Of a stretch of DNA of 64,000 nucleotides, positions 25,539 to 34,195 are shown piece by piece. Below the pieces are notes generated by a model that saw only the letters and a program-made list of their open reading frames with translations, was not told the DNA's origin and did not search any database. This DNA is from CALREJ01 sp035547395. GTDB lineage: Bacteria; Patescibacteriota; Gracilibacteria; Peribacterales; Peribacteraceae. The stretch lies in contig DASZVA010000008.1 of assembly GCA_035547395.1 (NCBI GenBank), positions 62,001 through 126,000 of the forward strand, given 5' to 3'. Position 1 is the stretch's first letter. Each line of letters begins with the position of its first letter. The translations under genes were made by a program, and so were the position numbers.

Positions 25539-26093
25539 ATGAGAGACCTCACGTCGGGGCAAGCCGCTGAGCTGTGCAGCGTCGCAGTTCAGAGTATCAA
25601 TAGGTGGATCGATTCGGGGAAGCTGAAAGGATACCGCATTCCGCGATCGAAGCATCGTCGCATTCCGCGTGGCCATCTTCGTCGATTCATGAAGGATCAT
25701 GGCTACCCGTTGGAAGAAGACGACACGCTGCGCGTCCTGCTGGTGGGTTGTGGAGTTATGCTGCACGCCCGCATGCAGGAATGTCTTCCCAGGGAATCCG
25801 AGCTGCACATCGCACACGATGTATTTGCAGCCGGAATGCTTGCGGTCGCACATCCTCCCACCTGTGTAGTCATCGATTGTGCAATCGGGCGGGAGCAGGC
25901 GCTGCACATTGCCAAATCGATTGTGGACAGGAGTCTGGACGATATCGTGTGTATAGCACTTCTCGAAAGAGAGGAACGCTCGCTTAAAGCAAACACCGTG
26001 TTTGCGGACAATTTCCGCAAGCCCTTCGATCCGGATTTGCTCATCGAGCGGATCCAAACGCTGACGGGAGGGAGGAATTCCCTCTGTGCCTGA
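25539..26093 (+). CDS. HTH (excisionase/MerR-like) plus receiver-domain protein
   Basis: A 184-aa protein with a helix-turn-helix of the excisionase/HTH_17 type (residues about 1-55: LTSGQAAELCSVAVQSINRWIDSGKLKGYRIP) followed by a CheY-like domain (about 62-180). The receiver keeps the phospho-Asp strand CVVID (about 110) and the Lys in FRKPFDPD. The DNA-binding part is N-terminal, opposite to the usual response-regulator order. The start has a fair Shine-Dalgarno, AAAGGA six bases before ATG. No kinase is adjacent; the histidine kinase at 35487-37721 is a possible but unproven partner. Confidence 0.75.
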   Translation: MRDLTSGQAAELCSVAVQSINRWIDSGKLKGYRIPRSKHRRIPRGHLRRFMKDHGYPLEEDDTLRVLLVGCGVMLHARMQECLPRESELHIAHDVFAAGMLAVAHPPTCVVIDCAIGREQALHIAKSIVDRSLDDIVCIALLEREERSLKANTVFADNFRKPFDPDLLIERIQTLTGGRNSLCA

Positions 26094-26169
26094 TCCAGTT
26101 GATGAAAGAAGAAGCCCTGCGGGCGAGGGCATGACGCCTTCGTCCGCAATTTTGACCGTAAAACGGACA

Positions 26170-26197
26170 TTGACGGATGTACAGAAAATAGTACATT
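26170..26197 (+). promoter_or_regulatory. Promoter with overlapping ATGTAC dyad before the 150-aa gene
   Basis: TTGACG (26170-26175), 16-bp spacer and TACATT (26192-26197), which ends 6 bases before the ATG. ATGTAC (26177-26182) and GTACAT (26191-26196) form an 8-bp-spaced dyad over the spacer and -10 region, a possible operator. Transcription from it would start at about the start codon. Confidence 0.5.
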
Positions 26198-26203
26198 TCG
26201 CAT

Positions 26204-26656
26204 ATGGGTACCGAGAAGCAGACTTCGAATCAGGATGCGGATGATGAGCCAATCGTTCTCGAATTACGATCTGAAAACAAGCAGGTCCTGGATCGGGCAT
26301 ATCTCCTCGCGATCCAGCCGCAGATTCTCTATATCCTAAAGTCACACCGCAGATCCATGGCTCAGCTGGAACTCGCGCAGTTATGGATCGAAAAAGATCA
26401 CAGCACGTGCAGTCTTACCAAGCTGTTCCGTGCAGATATGTTGAAGCGCCTGTTGGACGGCGAATCCATTTCGGTACAAAAATCGGAGGCATGCGTGGCA
26501 GCGGTTGTAAGCGAAGCCGAACACTATGACTTTTCTATTGATGAAGATGCACTCACGTCCGCATTCATGTTTGCGCTCGCAAAATTGGGAATTGACGGAT
26601 TGGTCACGGAACTGCCTCCGGAATCAGAGCCGCAGCAGCCAGAACCCCTTGCCTGA
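26204..26656 (+). CDS. Hypothetical protein, 150 aa
   Basis: I do not recognise the family. It is an acidic, mostly helical soluble protein with an acidic Pro/Gln/Glu-rich tail. It follows the HTH-receiver gene by 110 bp, with its own promoter and a dyad operator candidate, so the HTH-receiver protein might control it; that is inference. Confidence 0.6.
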   Translation: MGTEKQTSNQDADDEPIVLELRSENKQVLDRAYLLAIQPQILYILKSHRRSMAQLELAQLWIEKDHSTCSLTKLFRADMLKRLLDGESISVQKSEACVAAVVSEAEHYDFSIDEDALTSAFMFALAKLGIDGLVTELPPESEPQQPEPLA

Positions 26657-26705
26657 GACGTCAAATCCGCTATACTTCTCTTGTCATTGAGTTGTAACTG
26701 ACACT

Positions 26706-26832
26706 ATTCCGTAGCATCGGAATGGTGTGTTTCGCAACGAAGCGTGTCACCCTGAGCGGAGACGAAGGGCGACACGATGAACGTCATGGTTCGCCTGCCT
26801 GCCGGCAGGCAGGTCTCCGCTCACCATGACAC
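26706..26832. repeat. Hairpin array with LPAGRQ-type element upstream of nusA
   Basis: Three hairpins: ATTCCG/CGGAAT (26706-26723), GTGTC.CCCT/AGGG.GACAC (26744-26775), and GTCATGGT...ACCATGAC (26783-26830) around the inner palindrome CCTGCCTGCCGGCAGGCAGG. The last is the widespread element whose translation includes LPAGRQ. A TATACT promoter-like site at about 26671 lies before it, so the element would be in the nusA leader. Confidence 0.75.
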
Positions 26833-26857
26833 ATTTCCATCTTTTCCCTCCACAAGT

Positions 26858-28132
26858 ATGAAAGCTTCCTTCCTCGCCGCCATCAACCAAATCTGTTCCG
26901 AGAAGAACGTCTCCCCGGATCAGGTCATCGAAGCCGTCAAACAGGCCATCGCGACCGCGTACCGCAAGGACTACGGCAACAAGGAAATGGAAATCCGCGT
27001 GGAGCTCGAGGAAGGACTCGAGATGCCGCGCATCCTGCTCATCAAAGAAGTTGTCGAGGAAGTCGAGAACGAGAACTTCGAGATCGATCTCAAGAATGCC
27101 AAGCGCATCAAATCCGACATCGACGTCGGCGATGAAATCGAAATCGACGTCACGCCGGAGGAGTACGGTCGCATCGCGGCGCAGGCGGCCAAGCAGGTGA
27201 TATTGCAGAAACTGCAGGAGGCCGAGCGCCAGAGCTTGTACGAGAAATTCAAGGACCGCGAGAATGAACTGCTCACGGCGACCGTCACGAAGGTCGACCC
27301 GAACTGGGTGACGCTCGAGATCGAAGGCATGACGGTGAGTTTGCCATGGAGGGAACAGATTCCCGGCGAGCACTACTACACGGGCAAACGCATCCGCGTG
27401 TACCTGGAGAAAGTCGAACTCACGGGCAAAGGTCCGCAGCTCAAGATCTCCCGCACGCATCCATTCCTCGTGAAGAAACTGCTGGAACTCGAGATTCCGG
27501 AAGTGCGAAACGGCGACGTGGAAATCCGCGGCATCGCGCGCGACGCGGGATTCCGCAGCAAGGTCGCGGTCAGCAGCAAGGATCCGCGCATTGATCCGAT
27601 CGGCGCGTGCGTCGGACAGAAAGGCGTGCGCATTCAGGCCGTGATGGAAGAGATCAACGGTGAAAGAGTCGACATGCTCGAGTGGAGCGACGACGCGATC
27701 AAGCTGATTTCGACTGCACTCCAGCCCGCCGCAATCTCCGCCGTCATCATCGTCAACGACAAGGAGCAGGTGGATGAACAGGGCCGCAGAATCAAGAAGC
27801 GCGCCGCCGTCTTCGTGGAGGAAGCGCAGCGTCCGATGGCGATCGGAAAGAAAGGACAGAACATCCGCCTGGCTACCGACCTGACCGGATTCGAACTCGA
27901 CATGTACAACTACGAAGAGCTGCCCGCCTTCAAGGCCAAGCTTGCGGAGCTGCGCGGCGAAGGCATGCCGGTCGCGGCTGTCGAATCAACGGAGGAGTCA
28001 AAGGCCGAAGTGATGGAGGAGCTGCAGGAAAAAGTGGAGGTCATCCCGGCCGCGGAAGTGCCGTCCGACGACAGCTCGCTGACGCCGGATGACGGCCAGC
28101 CGCTCGCGGGCGAGGGGGCGAAGGCGGCGTGA
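26858..28132 (+). CDS. nusA: Transcription termination/antitermination protein NusA
   Basis: Binds RNA polymerase and modulates pausing, termination and antitermination. The 424-aa protein has the NusA N-terminal domain, an S1 domain (about 130-200), KH domains with DPIGACVGQKGVRIQ and GKKGQNIRLAT, and an acidic tail of about 50 residues. The start at 26858 is set by MKASFLAAINQI; 27 upstream codons come from the LPAGRQ-type repeat. The usual neighbours (rimP, infB) are absent here. Confidence 0.95.
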   Translation: MKASFLAAINQICSEKNVSPDQVIEAVKQAIATAYRKDYGNKEMEIRVELEEGLEMPRILLIKEVVEEVENENFEIDLKNAKRIKSDIDVGDEIEIDVTPEEYGRIAAQAAKQVILQKLQEAERQSLYEKFKDRENELLTATVTKVDPNWVTLEIEGMTVSLPWREQIPGEHYYTGKRIRVYLEKVELTGKGPQLKISRTHPFLVKKLLELEIPEVRNGDVEIRGIARDAGFRSKVAVSSKDPRIDPIGACVGQKGVRIQAVMEEINGERVDMLEWSDDAIKLISTALQPAAISAVIIVNDKEQVDEQGRRIKKRAAVFVEEAQRPMAIGKKGQNIRLATDLTGFELDMYNYEELPAFKAKLAELRGEGMPVAAVESTEESKAEVMEELQEKVEVIPAAEVPSDDSSLTPDDGQPLAGEGAKAA

Positions 28133-28134
28133 TG

Positions 28135-28222
28135 TGAATTTTGAATCACGAATTTTGAATTTTGGAGGATCCCGTATGTGCGATTCCCAAGATTCAAAAT
28201 TCAATATTCTGTATTCTGGCAT
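28135..28222. repeat. GAATTTTGAAT-type inverted repeat element
   Basis: Left arm GAATTTTGAATCACGAATTT ending in TTTTGG, spacer of about 20 bp, right arm CCCAAGATTCAAAATTCAAT. It fills the space from the nusA stop to the start of the exonuclease gene. Confidence 0.82.
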
Positions 28223-28223
28223 C

Positions 28224-30500
28224 GTGAAGTTTCCTCCGCTGCCCCTCACCGTTCTGGACACCGAGACGACCGGCTTCGTGCCGAAAGTGCATCAGGTGAT
28301 GGAGTTCGCGTCGATGCAGGTGAAAGACGGCGTCATCGTCGATACGTACGAGCAGCTTTTTTCCGTGCGCGAGGATATTCCGCCGCATATCCAGGTACTC
28401 ACGCGCATTCTGCCCGAAATGATCTCGGGCAAATCGACCTTCGAGGAAAAAAGGGAAGAGGTAAGCGGCCACATTGGATCCGACACGCTGCTTGTCGGGC
28501 AGAATCTGGCATTCGACATCGGCATGTTGAAAGGCGAAGGAATTGATATGACCGACAGGCCGTGGATCGACACGTCGCTGCTCGCGGCGCTCGTGTTTCC
28601 GGAATTTCACAGCTACTCGCTGCAGTACATGAGCGCGAAACTGAAGCTCAATCACGCGCCGGCGCACCGCGCGCTCGGCGATGTCCGTGCGACGCTCGAG
28701 CTGCTCGGTGCGATCTGGGAAAGACTGCTCGAACTCGACGCGGATCAATTGAAATTTGCGAAAAACATCATGAGCCGCAGCAGCGAGGGATACCGCATGC
28801 TGTTTGATGCATTGCCGGACGGCGGCGGCAAGGGCGCAACGTGGATCACGCCTCTCACGCGAAAGCACGATGAAAAAGAAGCACATTCGCTGACGCTCAC
28901 GAAACCGCCGGTCGGGACCGTGCAGCTCTATGAAGAAGGACTGCACCCCGGCGTGCTGCAGGAAGTGATCAACGGCTGCAGTGAGGATGCATCCACGACG
29001 CACTGGATCGCGGTCAAGAATCTCGATCATGCCGTGCGAAGACTCAATCTTCCCGCGAACACCTCCGTCATCTATCCGCCGTATCAACTCCTCAATCCCG
29101 AGGCGAAAGACAATCTGCTCACGCAGGAGCATCTGACGGCGGACGAAGCGCTGCTCTGCCTGAAACTCACGTGGTTTAATCCCCGCACGCGCGAGGATTT
29201 TGCAATCCACGGAAATGAGAAAGACGTCTGGAACGGAAAATTGACCTGTACCGATACGTCCGACGCGTACGTGTCGCAATTCAACACGAAAGCTGCCGTG
29301 TATCTGCTCGATCACCGGCAGCTTCTCAGCTTCCTTGCGGACCCCTCGCATGCCGCACACGGCGCATTGAAAGAAGGTGCGCACATCATCATCGATGACG
29401 CGTCGATGCTCGAGGACACCGCGACCAAAGCCTTCGGCCATATGGTGAGCGTCGACAGTCTGCGCGCGGCGGCGAGCGGCAACGACGCGCTGACGGGACT
29501 GACGGATCTGCTCACGATCTGGATCGAAAAAATCCGCGGCAACGAAGACCTGCACTTTGTGACAAAGGCGGATGAAGAGCGGGCGGAGACGAAGGGGCTT
29601 CGCGCGCAGGTCGGTGATATGCTCGCATCCAATGACCTGACCGATAAGACGCGCGAACAGCTGACGGAACTCGCGGCGTTGCTCGAGCCCGTTCTCCTGA
29701 AAGACAACATCGTCTGGACCGAACAGCGCATCAACGGAAGTCTGTTTCTGCACGCGGCGCCGGAATACATCGATATATTGCTCAAGACCCACCTCTACGA
29801 CCGTTACAGCACGACGCTGATCGTGCCGCGCGGCTGCACCGAGACGCTTGCGGAAGTTGTACCGAAGGCGACGAAAGTGATGAGCACGATCGATCCGCGC
29901 CGGCAGCCCTGCCCCGTCACCGTGACGTTCCCGGAGGACGTGCGCGTCGCGGACTGGCTGAAAAATCCGCCGACAGGAAAGACGATTGTGCTGGCTAGCA
30001 GTAAACGCATGATCGAGCAGTTCTACATCGATCACGCGGAGGCGCTCGAAGCGCGCGGTATCACGCTCATCTGTCAGGGCTTAAGCGGCGGACAGGGGAG
30101 GATGCAGGCGGAGTTTACGGCGGCAGAGGGAACGGCGATCTGGATCATGACGCCGTGGATGTACGAGGGAACGGAGCTGCCCGAACAATCAGCCGACAGA
30201 CTCATCATCGAATCGATGCCGTTTGATTTCCCGGGGCACCCGGTCTTTGGGCGACGCAAGGATCATCATCGCAACGGATTCGAAGACTACGCACTGCCGC
30301 GTCTGGAATGCAGGATGTTTCGGTTGTTACGAACATTTTGTAAGCAGCGGAAAGACGGGGGAGAAGTGATGATTCTCGATCCGCGTCTGCGGCAAAAAGC
30401 CTACGGCCGGCGCATGCAGCAGTATCTGAGTCAGTTTGTGGAAGACGTCGAAGCGCCCGCAGCGAAAGACGGAAGATCGGGACAGATGAAGATGTTTTGA
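28224..30500 (+). CDS. DnaQ-like exonuclease fused to a degenerate DinG-type helicase
   Basis: A 758-aa protein. The N-terminus is a DEDD exonuclease domain: VLDTETTG (about 9-16), NLAFDIGML, and HRALGDVRAT (about 150-160), giving the DxE, D and HxxxxD residues. The remainder follows DinG, with IIIDDASMLED (about 389-399) in place of the DEAH box and a second half containing IVLASSKRMIEQFY. No GxGKT Walker A is visible where the helicase should have it, so I infer nuclease activity without ATP-driven unwinding, as reported for S. aureus DinG. I choose the GTG at 28224; an ATG at 28176 would add 16 repeat-encoded residues. Confidence 0.8.
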   Translation: MKFPPLPLTVLDTETTGFVPKVHQVMEFASMQVKDGVIVDTYEQLFSVREDIPPHIQVLTRILPEMISGKSTFEEKREEVSGHIGSDTLLVGQNLAFDIGMLKGEGIDMTDRPWIDTSLLAALVFPEFHSYSLQYMSAKLKLNHAPAHRALGDVRATLELLGAIWERLLELDADQLKFAKNIMSRSSEGYRMLFDALPDGGGKGATWITPLTRKHDEKEAHSLTLTKPPVGTVQLYEEGLHPGVLQEVINGCSEDASTTHWIAVKNLDHAVRRLNLPANTSVIYPPYQLLNPEAKDNLLTQEHLTADEALLCLKLTWFNPRTREDFAIHGNEKDVWNGKLTCTDTSDAYVSQFNTKAAVYLLDHRQLLSFLADPSHAAHGALKEGAHIIIDDASMLEDTATKAFGHMVSVDSLRAAASGNDALTGLTDLLTIWIEKIRGNEDLHFVTKADEERAETKGLRAQVGDMLASNDLTDKTREQLTELAALLEPVLLKDNIVWTEQRINGSLFLHAAPEYIDILLKTHLYDRYSTTLIVPRGCTETLAEVVPKATKVMSTIDPRRQPCPVTVTFPEDVRVADWLKNPPTGKTIVLASSKRMIEQFYIDHAEALEARGITLICQGLSGGQGRMQAEFTAAEGTAIWIMTPWMYEGTELPEQSADRLIIESMPFDFPGHPVFGRRKDHHRNGFEDYALPRLECRMFRLLRTFCKQRKDGGEVMILDPRLRQKAYGRRMQQYLSQFVEDVEAPAAKDGRSGQMKMF

Positions 30501-30508
30501 GGCCGCGC

Positions 30509-30913
30509 TTAACGCATCTTGATCATGTGCATCTGTCTTTCATCAATCAAGTGTGATTGATCTCCGATGATGACATGGCCATCTTCTGTCCGATATCCCA
30601 GACCGTCCGGAGACCATTCATGAACGCTGCGCTCTTTGACGCCGATCCGTCTTGCGATGTCATTGCGCACGCCAAGCATGATATTGCGCTGTTGTGCCAA
30701 TGGATCTTGATAGTCGGGGGAGCGAAGAATCGCATCTATGTCTTTATCGGCCGGCAAAAGATGTTTTTGATGCTCCTTCTCCCAGATCAGACGTTCCATA
30801 TTGGAAATAATCGAATCACTTGCGACCAGTTGAGGCAAATGATGGCGCTTTAATTCCCAATCCGGAACCGCCTGCTGTTCTTCAGTCGTTTGTTCCAATT
30901 GATCGATGCTCAT
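30509..30913 (-). CDS. Hypothetical protein, 134 aa
   Basis: Soluble, charged, helical in the first two thirds (MERLIWEKEHQKHLL), with a short strand region at the end (DGHVIIGDQSHLIDE). The family is not recognised. It is convergent with the exonuclease gene, with 8 bp between the stops. TATACA lies 8 bases before the ATG. Confidence 0.6.
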   Translation of the reverse strand: MSIDQLEQTTEEQQAVPDWELKRHHLPQLVASDSIISNMERLIWEKEHQKHLLPADKDIDAILRSPDYQDPLAQQRNIMLGVRNDIARRIGVKERSVHEWSPDGLGYRTEDGHVIIGDQSHLIDERQMHMIKMR

Positions 30914-30964
30914 GACTCCACTGTATACCCGCCTATCGGTCCGTCAATACGATCGGGCAATACG

Positions 30965-31303
30965 TCACTTCGTCGACTGCGCGACCGGCGGCTTGCAGGT
31001 AATGCCGTGATCTTCGCCGTAGTCGAGACATCCCGGCGGCGTCTCGCACTGCGTCGCCATGCCGTTGCTATACAGAATGTAGCGCGGCTGGTCATCGTTG
31101 CACTGCACCTGGCACGTCCACGGATCGAGCGCCGCGCCGAGGTACGGCTGATCGACCGTGATCGGTGTGCCGATACAGTCGGCCTGCGGCGGAGGCGGAG
31201 GAGGCGGCTGCGAGACGTATTTGCCCGGGATCACCGCCTGCGCGACGACGATCACGAGAATGACGGCACAGACGCCTGCGATGATGCGTTCCAGATTGCG
31301 CAT
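30965..31303 (-). CDS. Small exported Cys-rich protein
   Basis: A 112-aa protein with one N-terminal membrane segment (about 7-25, IIAGVCAVILVIVVAQAVI), a Pro tract (PPPPPPP) and an outer domain with six Cys, suggesting disulfides. The family is not recognised. TACCAT lies 7 bases before the ATG. The next gene on the same strand starts 50 bp away. Confidence 0.6.
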   Translation of the reverse strand: MRNLERIIAGVCAVILVIVVAQAVIPGKYVSQPPPPPPPQADCIGTPITVDQPYLGAALDPWTCQVQCNDDQPRYILYSNGMATQCETPPGCLDYGEDHGITCKPPVAQSTK

Positions 31304-31326
31304 GGAAGCGATGGTAGCAGAGGAGA

Positions 31327-31425
31327 AGAATGTTTAGTAGGTACGGTACGTTTTGTAGGTTTGGTACGTTGAATGATCCAATCCTACTAAACCTACGGAA
31401 CCTACTCAACATACCAAACCCATCA
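31327..31425. repeat. TAGGTTTAGTAGG-type inverted repeat element
   Basis: Left arm TTTAGTAGGTACGGTACGTT plus TTGTAGGTTTGG, and right arm CCTACTAAACCTACGGAACC with continuation, form an imperfect palindrome with a period of about 10 bp. It lies just after the stop of the sugar-transferase gene. Confidence 0.7.
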
Positions 31426-32817
31426 ATCCGCCCCCTCTTTCGAAAACACCACGACGAGCGTCCGCCACAAAATCCAGAGGTCCAAAAACAGCGTCCACTC
31501 TTCGACGTATTTGAGATCCAATGCCACCTCTTCGTCGAACTTCAGATCCGAGCGGCCCGAGATCTGTGCAAGCCCCGTAATGCCCGGACGCACGGCGAAG
31601 ACTCTGCGCTGATAACTGGTGTAGAGCTTCACCTCCTCGGGCAGATGCGGGCGCGGCCCGACGAGCGACATGTGGCCGGCAAGCACGTTGAAGAGCTGCG
31701 GCCACTCGTCGATCGACCAGCGGCGGATGAAATGTCCCACTCTCGTGATGCGCGGATCATTTTTCATTTTGAAGAGCGGACCATCGACGCGGTGATTCTT
31801 CTCCATCAGCTCCGCCTTTCGCCGGTCGGCATCGCGCACCATCGAACGGAATTTGATGACGCCGATGCGTTTGCGCCCCTGTTCGCCGACGCGCTTGGAC
31901 ACATAGAACACCGGCCAGCCGGAATCGATCAGGATCGCGATCGCCACCATCAGCATAAAAGGTGACAGGATAATAATCAGAATGATGCTCGCGACGATGT
32001 CGCACAGACGCTTAAAGACTCTTCCCCAGCCGTCGAGCGGGGTCGGCTGAAAGCGAATCATGGGAAGTAAACCCAATCGTTCGACTGCCAGTTGATGCGG
32101 CACATCGGTGAAGACCGGTGGCAGGAATGCGTAGCCGATATGGTGGCTGCGGCAGAAGTCGATCAGCTCCAATGTACCGTCACTCTCCGGATTCGGATCG
32201 GTCTGGAGAACGAGGTCGAGATCCTGCTTCGCGCTCAGCTTGCTGATGCCCTCGAGCGAGGCGACATGACCCAGGTACGCGTAGCGCGCGTCGCGCGCAA
32301 GTGTCCGCTTGGCGGTGTCGGCCAGGCGCTGCTTTCCCACCGACGCGACATAGCGCACGCCGATGCCGGTCCTCAGAAGCGAGCGCTGAAAGAGCGTGAC
32401 GCAGGCGCGACCGACGATCACAAAGAGCGCAATGAAGACGGTGGAATGGATGAGCAGAATGCGCGAGAAGAAGAGCTGCCGCTCGATCAGGAAGAACCAC
32501 GTCATCACCGCGACAAGCCAGAGCAGTGTGGCAATCAGAATCCGCCCCACTTCATTCCACGCACTGCGTGTTGCCTGCAGCGCATACAGTCCGATGAATC
32601 CGGAAATCACCACAAACACCAGAATGCTCGGCATGATGAAGTAGTGCAGATACACTGCTTTGTTCGGCAGCGTGCTCGCGGTATCGAGCAGTTGGACGTT
32701 GGGTATCAAGTCGATATTGAGGACGCGCAGGTGATATGCGAGCACCAACGCGGAGCTGACCATCAGAATATCGAGCGGAATCCTGGCCAAGCCGAAGAAT
32801 GCCTCGGACCGTTTCAT
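31423..32817 (-). CDS. Polyprenyl-phosphate sugar-1-phosphate transferase (WcaJ/WbaP type)
   Basis: Starts surface polysaccharide or glycan assembly by moving a hexose-1-phosphate to undecaprenyl phosphate at the inner membrane. The 464-aa protein has four or five N-terminal membrane helices, a CoA-binding-like central region and the C-terminal bacterial sugar transferase domain: KRLCDIVASIILIIILSPFML, VGEQGRKRIGVIKFRSM, RRWSIDEWPQLFNVL, MSLVGPRPHLP and RPGITGLAQISGR. The start at 32817 has TATACT 8 bases upstream. No linked glycan cluster is present; the flippase at 61801 is far away. Confidence 0.92.
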   Translation of the reverse strand: MKRSEAFFGLARIPLDILMVSSALVLAYHLRVLNIDLIPNVQLLDTASTLPNKAVYLHYFIMPSILVFVVISGFIGLYALQATRSAWNEVGRILIATLLWLVAVMTWFFLIERQLFFSRILLIHSTVFIALFVIVGRACVTLFQRSLLRTGIGVRYVASVGKQRLADTAKRTLARDARYAYLGHVASLEGISKLSAKQDLDLVLQTDPNPESDGTLELIDFCRSHHIGYAFLPPVFTDVPHQLAVERLGLLPMIRFQPTPLDGWGRVFKRLCDIVASIILIIILSPFMLMVAIAILIDSGWPVFYVSKRVGEQGRKRIGVIKFRSMVRDADRRKAELMEKNHRVDGPLFKMKNDPRITRVGHFIRRWSIDEWPQLFNVLAGHMSLVGPRPHLPEEVKLYTSYQRRVFAVRPGITGLAQISGRSDLKFDEEVALDLKYVEEWTLFLDLWILWRTLVVVFSKEGAD

Positions 32818-32971
32818 GTGGGGGGAGTATACAGCAGAACCGTCAGCCTTAAGCCGGCAATATTGCCGGGCAAATCCGATGGGTATGATAAAAATGGGGG
32901 TGCTTGAGCACCCCCACTCGGAATCCAACATCACGGGGAAGCTGAACTCCAGGATATCTGATCATTCTCGT

Positions 32972-33691
32972 CTACAAAGCGAGCCTTGCATACGTCGCCG
33001 TCAGAGTGGCGAAGACGTTCTCCGGAACATTGCACGATTCGATCGGTTCCTGCGCAAAGAGCTTGGGAAACCGAACACGCTGCACGATGAGCAATCGGGC
33101 CATGGCACAGCGTTCAAGGTCGTCGATGGGACGGCCCAAGAGCGCTTCGTATGCCTGCCTGCAAGCCACTGTTGCGATTTGCCAGTGGCGCAGCGCCGCT
33201 TCCTGATCATGCACGAAGAGATACCCGCACGCGGTCTCACGGGCCAAAAGTCCCCGCGAGGACTCGCGATGCGCTTCATCCACATGAATGAGCAGGTCCG
33301 CTGCTTGTTCCCGAAGCGACGGAAACAAATCCCTGCGCTTCCTGCCGGCATGGCCGACGCACGCGAGCGCATAAAATGCGTGATAAAAGGACATTTCATC
33401 GTCCGCTGCATCTGCCAGCAGGAAACGGTCAGCGAGTTGCGCCCATGCATTTTCGTTCCGGCCCTGATCTTTTTTTAATGCTGCATACCGGTGAATCAAT
33501 TGCAGCAGATTCAGGCGCGGATCCGTCGTATCGACGGAATCCAGCTTCTGGAGCACATCTCCCGTCAGGCCAAAAGCCTTGAGTGGATAGTGCAGCCGGA
33601 CCAATGCCCTGAGTCGATCTTCCGTGGCCACCTCCTTGTTGAAAAATTGTGCAAACCATCCTGCAACATTTGGCTGTACATCCTGCATCAT
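32972..33691 (-). CDS. Hypothetical helical protein, 239 aa
   Basis: I do not recognise the family. It is an all-helical soluble protein resembling a tetratricopeptide-like array (repeated ALACVG, LLIHVDEAHRES, ACGYLFVHDQEAALRHW). A Shine-Dalgarno, AAGGAG, precedes two consecutive ATGs (33691, 33688), and either may be used. It is one of only about four genes here with a clear SD site. Confidence 0.6.
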   Translation of the reverse strand: MMQDVQPNVAGWFAQFFNKEVATEDRLRALVRLHYPLKAFGLTGDVLQKLDSVDTTDPRLNLLQLIHRYAALKKDQGRNENAWAQLADRFLLADAADDEMSFYHAFYALACVGHAGRKRRDLFPSLREQAADLLIHVDEAHRESSRGLLARETACGYLFVHDQEAALRHWQIATVACRQAYEALLGRPIDDLERCAMARLLIVQRVRFPKLFAQEPIESCNVPENVFATLTATYARLAL

Positions 33692-33906
33692 CGGAGCTCC
33701 TTTGAAGTGAACGATCGGATCAGACACGCGTCCGGTCTCTCGATCATTCGGACAATCTATTATTTTTCTTACATTCTTTATAAGAGTCAAACATTTGCCT
33801 TGGTAATTCTGATGCGGTTTCTGTTTTTTGAATGGAGTCCCTAAAGGGACTGCGACTCAAGGCTTTCGCACTACGCTCGACGAGCTTGTGCTCAAGAGCT
33901 TTCGTC

Positions 33907-34058
33907 TGGAGCCACCAGTCGGATTTGAACCGACGACCTACTCATTACCCGCCTTCGCTCCTGCGGAGCTTCGGACGGGCAGGCAAGTGAGTTGCTCGCT
34001 GCGCTCGCAGCGTTTTTTAAAAACGTCCCGCATCGCGGGACTAGGCACTGAGCTAAGG
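33907..34058 (-). pseudogene. tRNA-Thr (TGT) remnant split by two repeats
   Basis: The 3' half is intact (GTAATGAGTAGGTCGTCGG, GTTCAAATCC, acceptor TGGTGGC, then TCCA). A 36-bp element, GCCTGCCCGTCCGAAGCTCC and on, interrupts the anticodon loop (33949-33984), and a second element with hairpins CGCTGCG/CGCAGCG and GTCCCGC/GCGGGAC interrupts the D-loop (33998-34040). The 5' acceptor at about 34051-34062 no longer pairs with the 3' acceptor. I take it as decayed rather than intron-bearing. Confidence 0.75.
33949..33984. repeat. 36-bp element in the tRNA-Thr anticodon loop
   Basis: On the minus strand it reads GCCTGCCCGTCCGAAGCTCC then GCAGGAGCGAAGGCGG. It pairs end to end and is related in style to the LPAGRQ-type element before nusA. 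Confidence 0.7.
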
Positions 34059-34062
34059 AAAA

Positions 34063-34138
34063 TGGAGCCGCTGACCGGACTCGAACCGGTGACCTACTCA
34101 TTACAAGTGAGTTGCTCTACCAGCTGAGCTACAGCGGC
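34063..34138 (-). tRNA. tRNA-Thr (anticodon TGT)
   Basis: GCCGCTG acceptor, GCTCAGCTGGTAGAGC D-arm, anticodon stem ACTCA/TGAGT with loop CTTGTAA (TGT), T-arm ACCGG TTCGAGT CCGGT, 3' acceptor CAGCGGC, and T plus encoded CCA. It is complete and lies between two decayed relatives. Confidence 0.95.
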
Positions 34139-34195
34139 TGGATATGCGAGGATTGCGAATGAAAGAGTGCCCAATCGAGCTGGAATTGTCTATAA

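Noticed and set aside
28194..30035. 613-aa open frame on the minus strand
   Set aside because: It lies wholly antisense to the exonuclease/DinG gene, is Arg/His/Gln-rich and shows no domain; it is a GC-driven shadow.
33907..34058. Intron-containing tRNA
   Set aside because: The anticodon-loop insert is only 36 bp of palindrome with no group I or II features, and the 5' and 3' acceptor strands do not pair.
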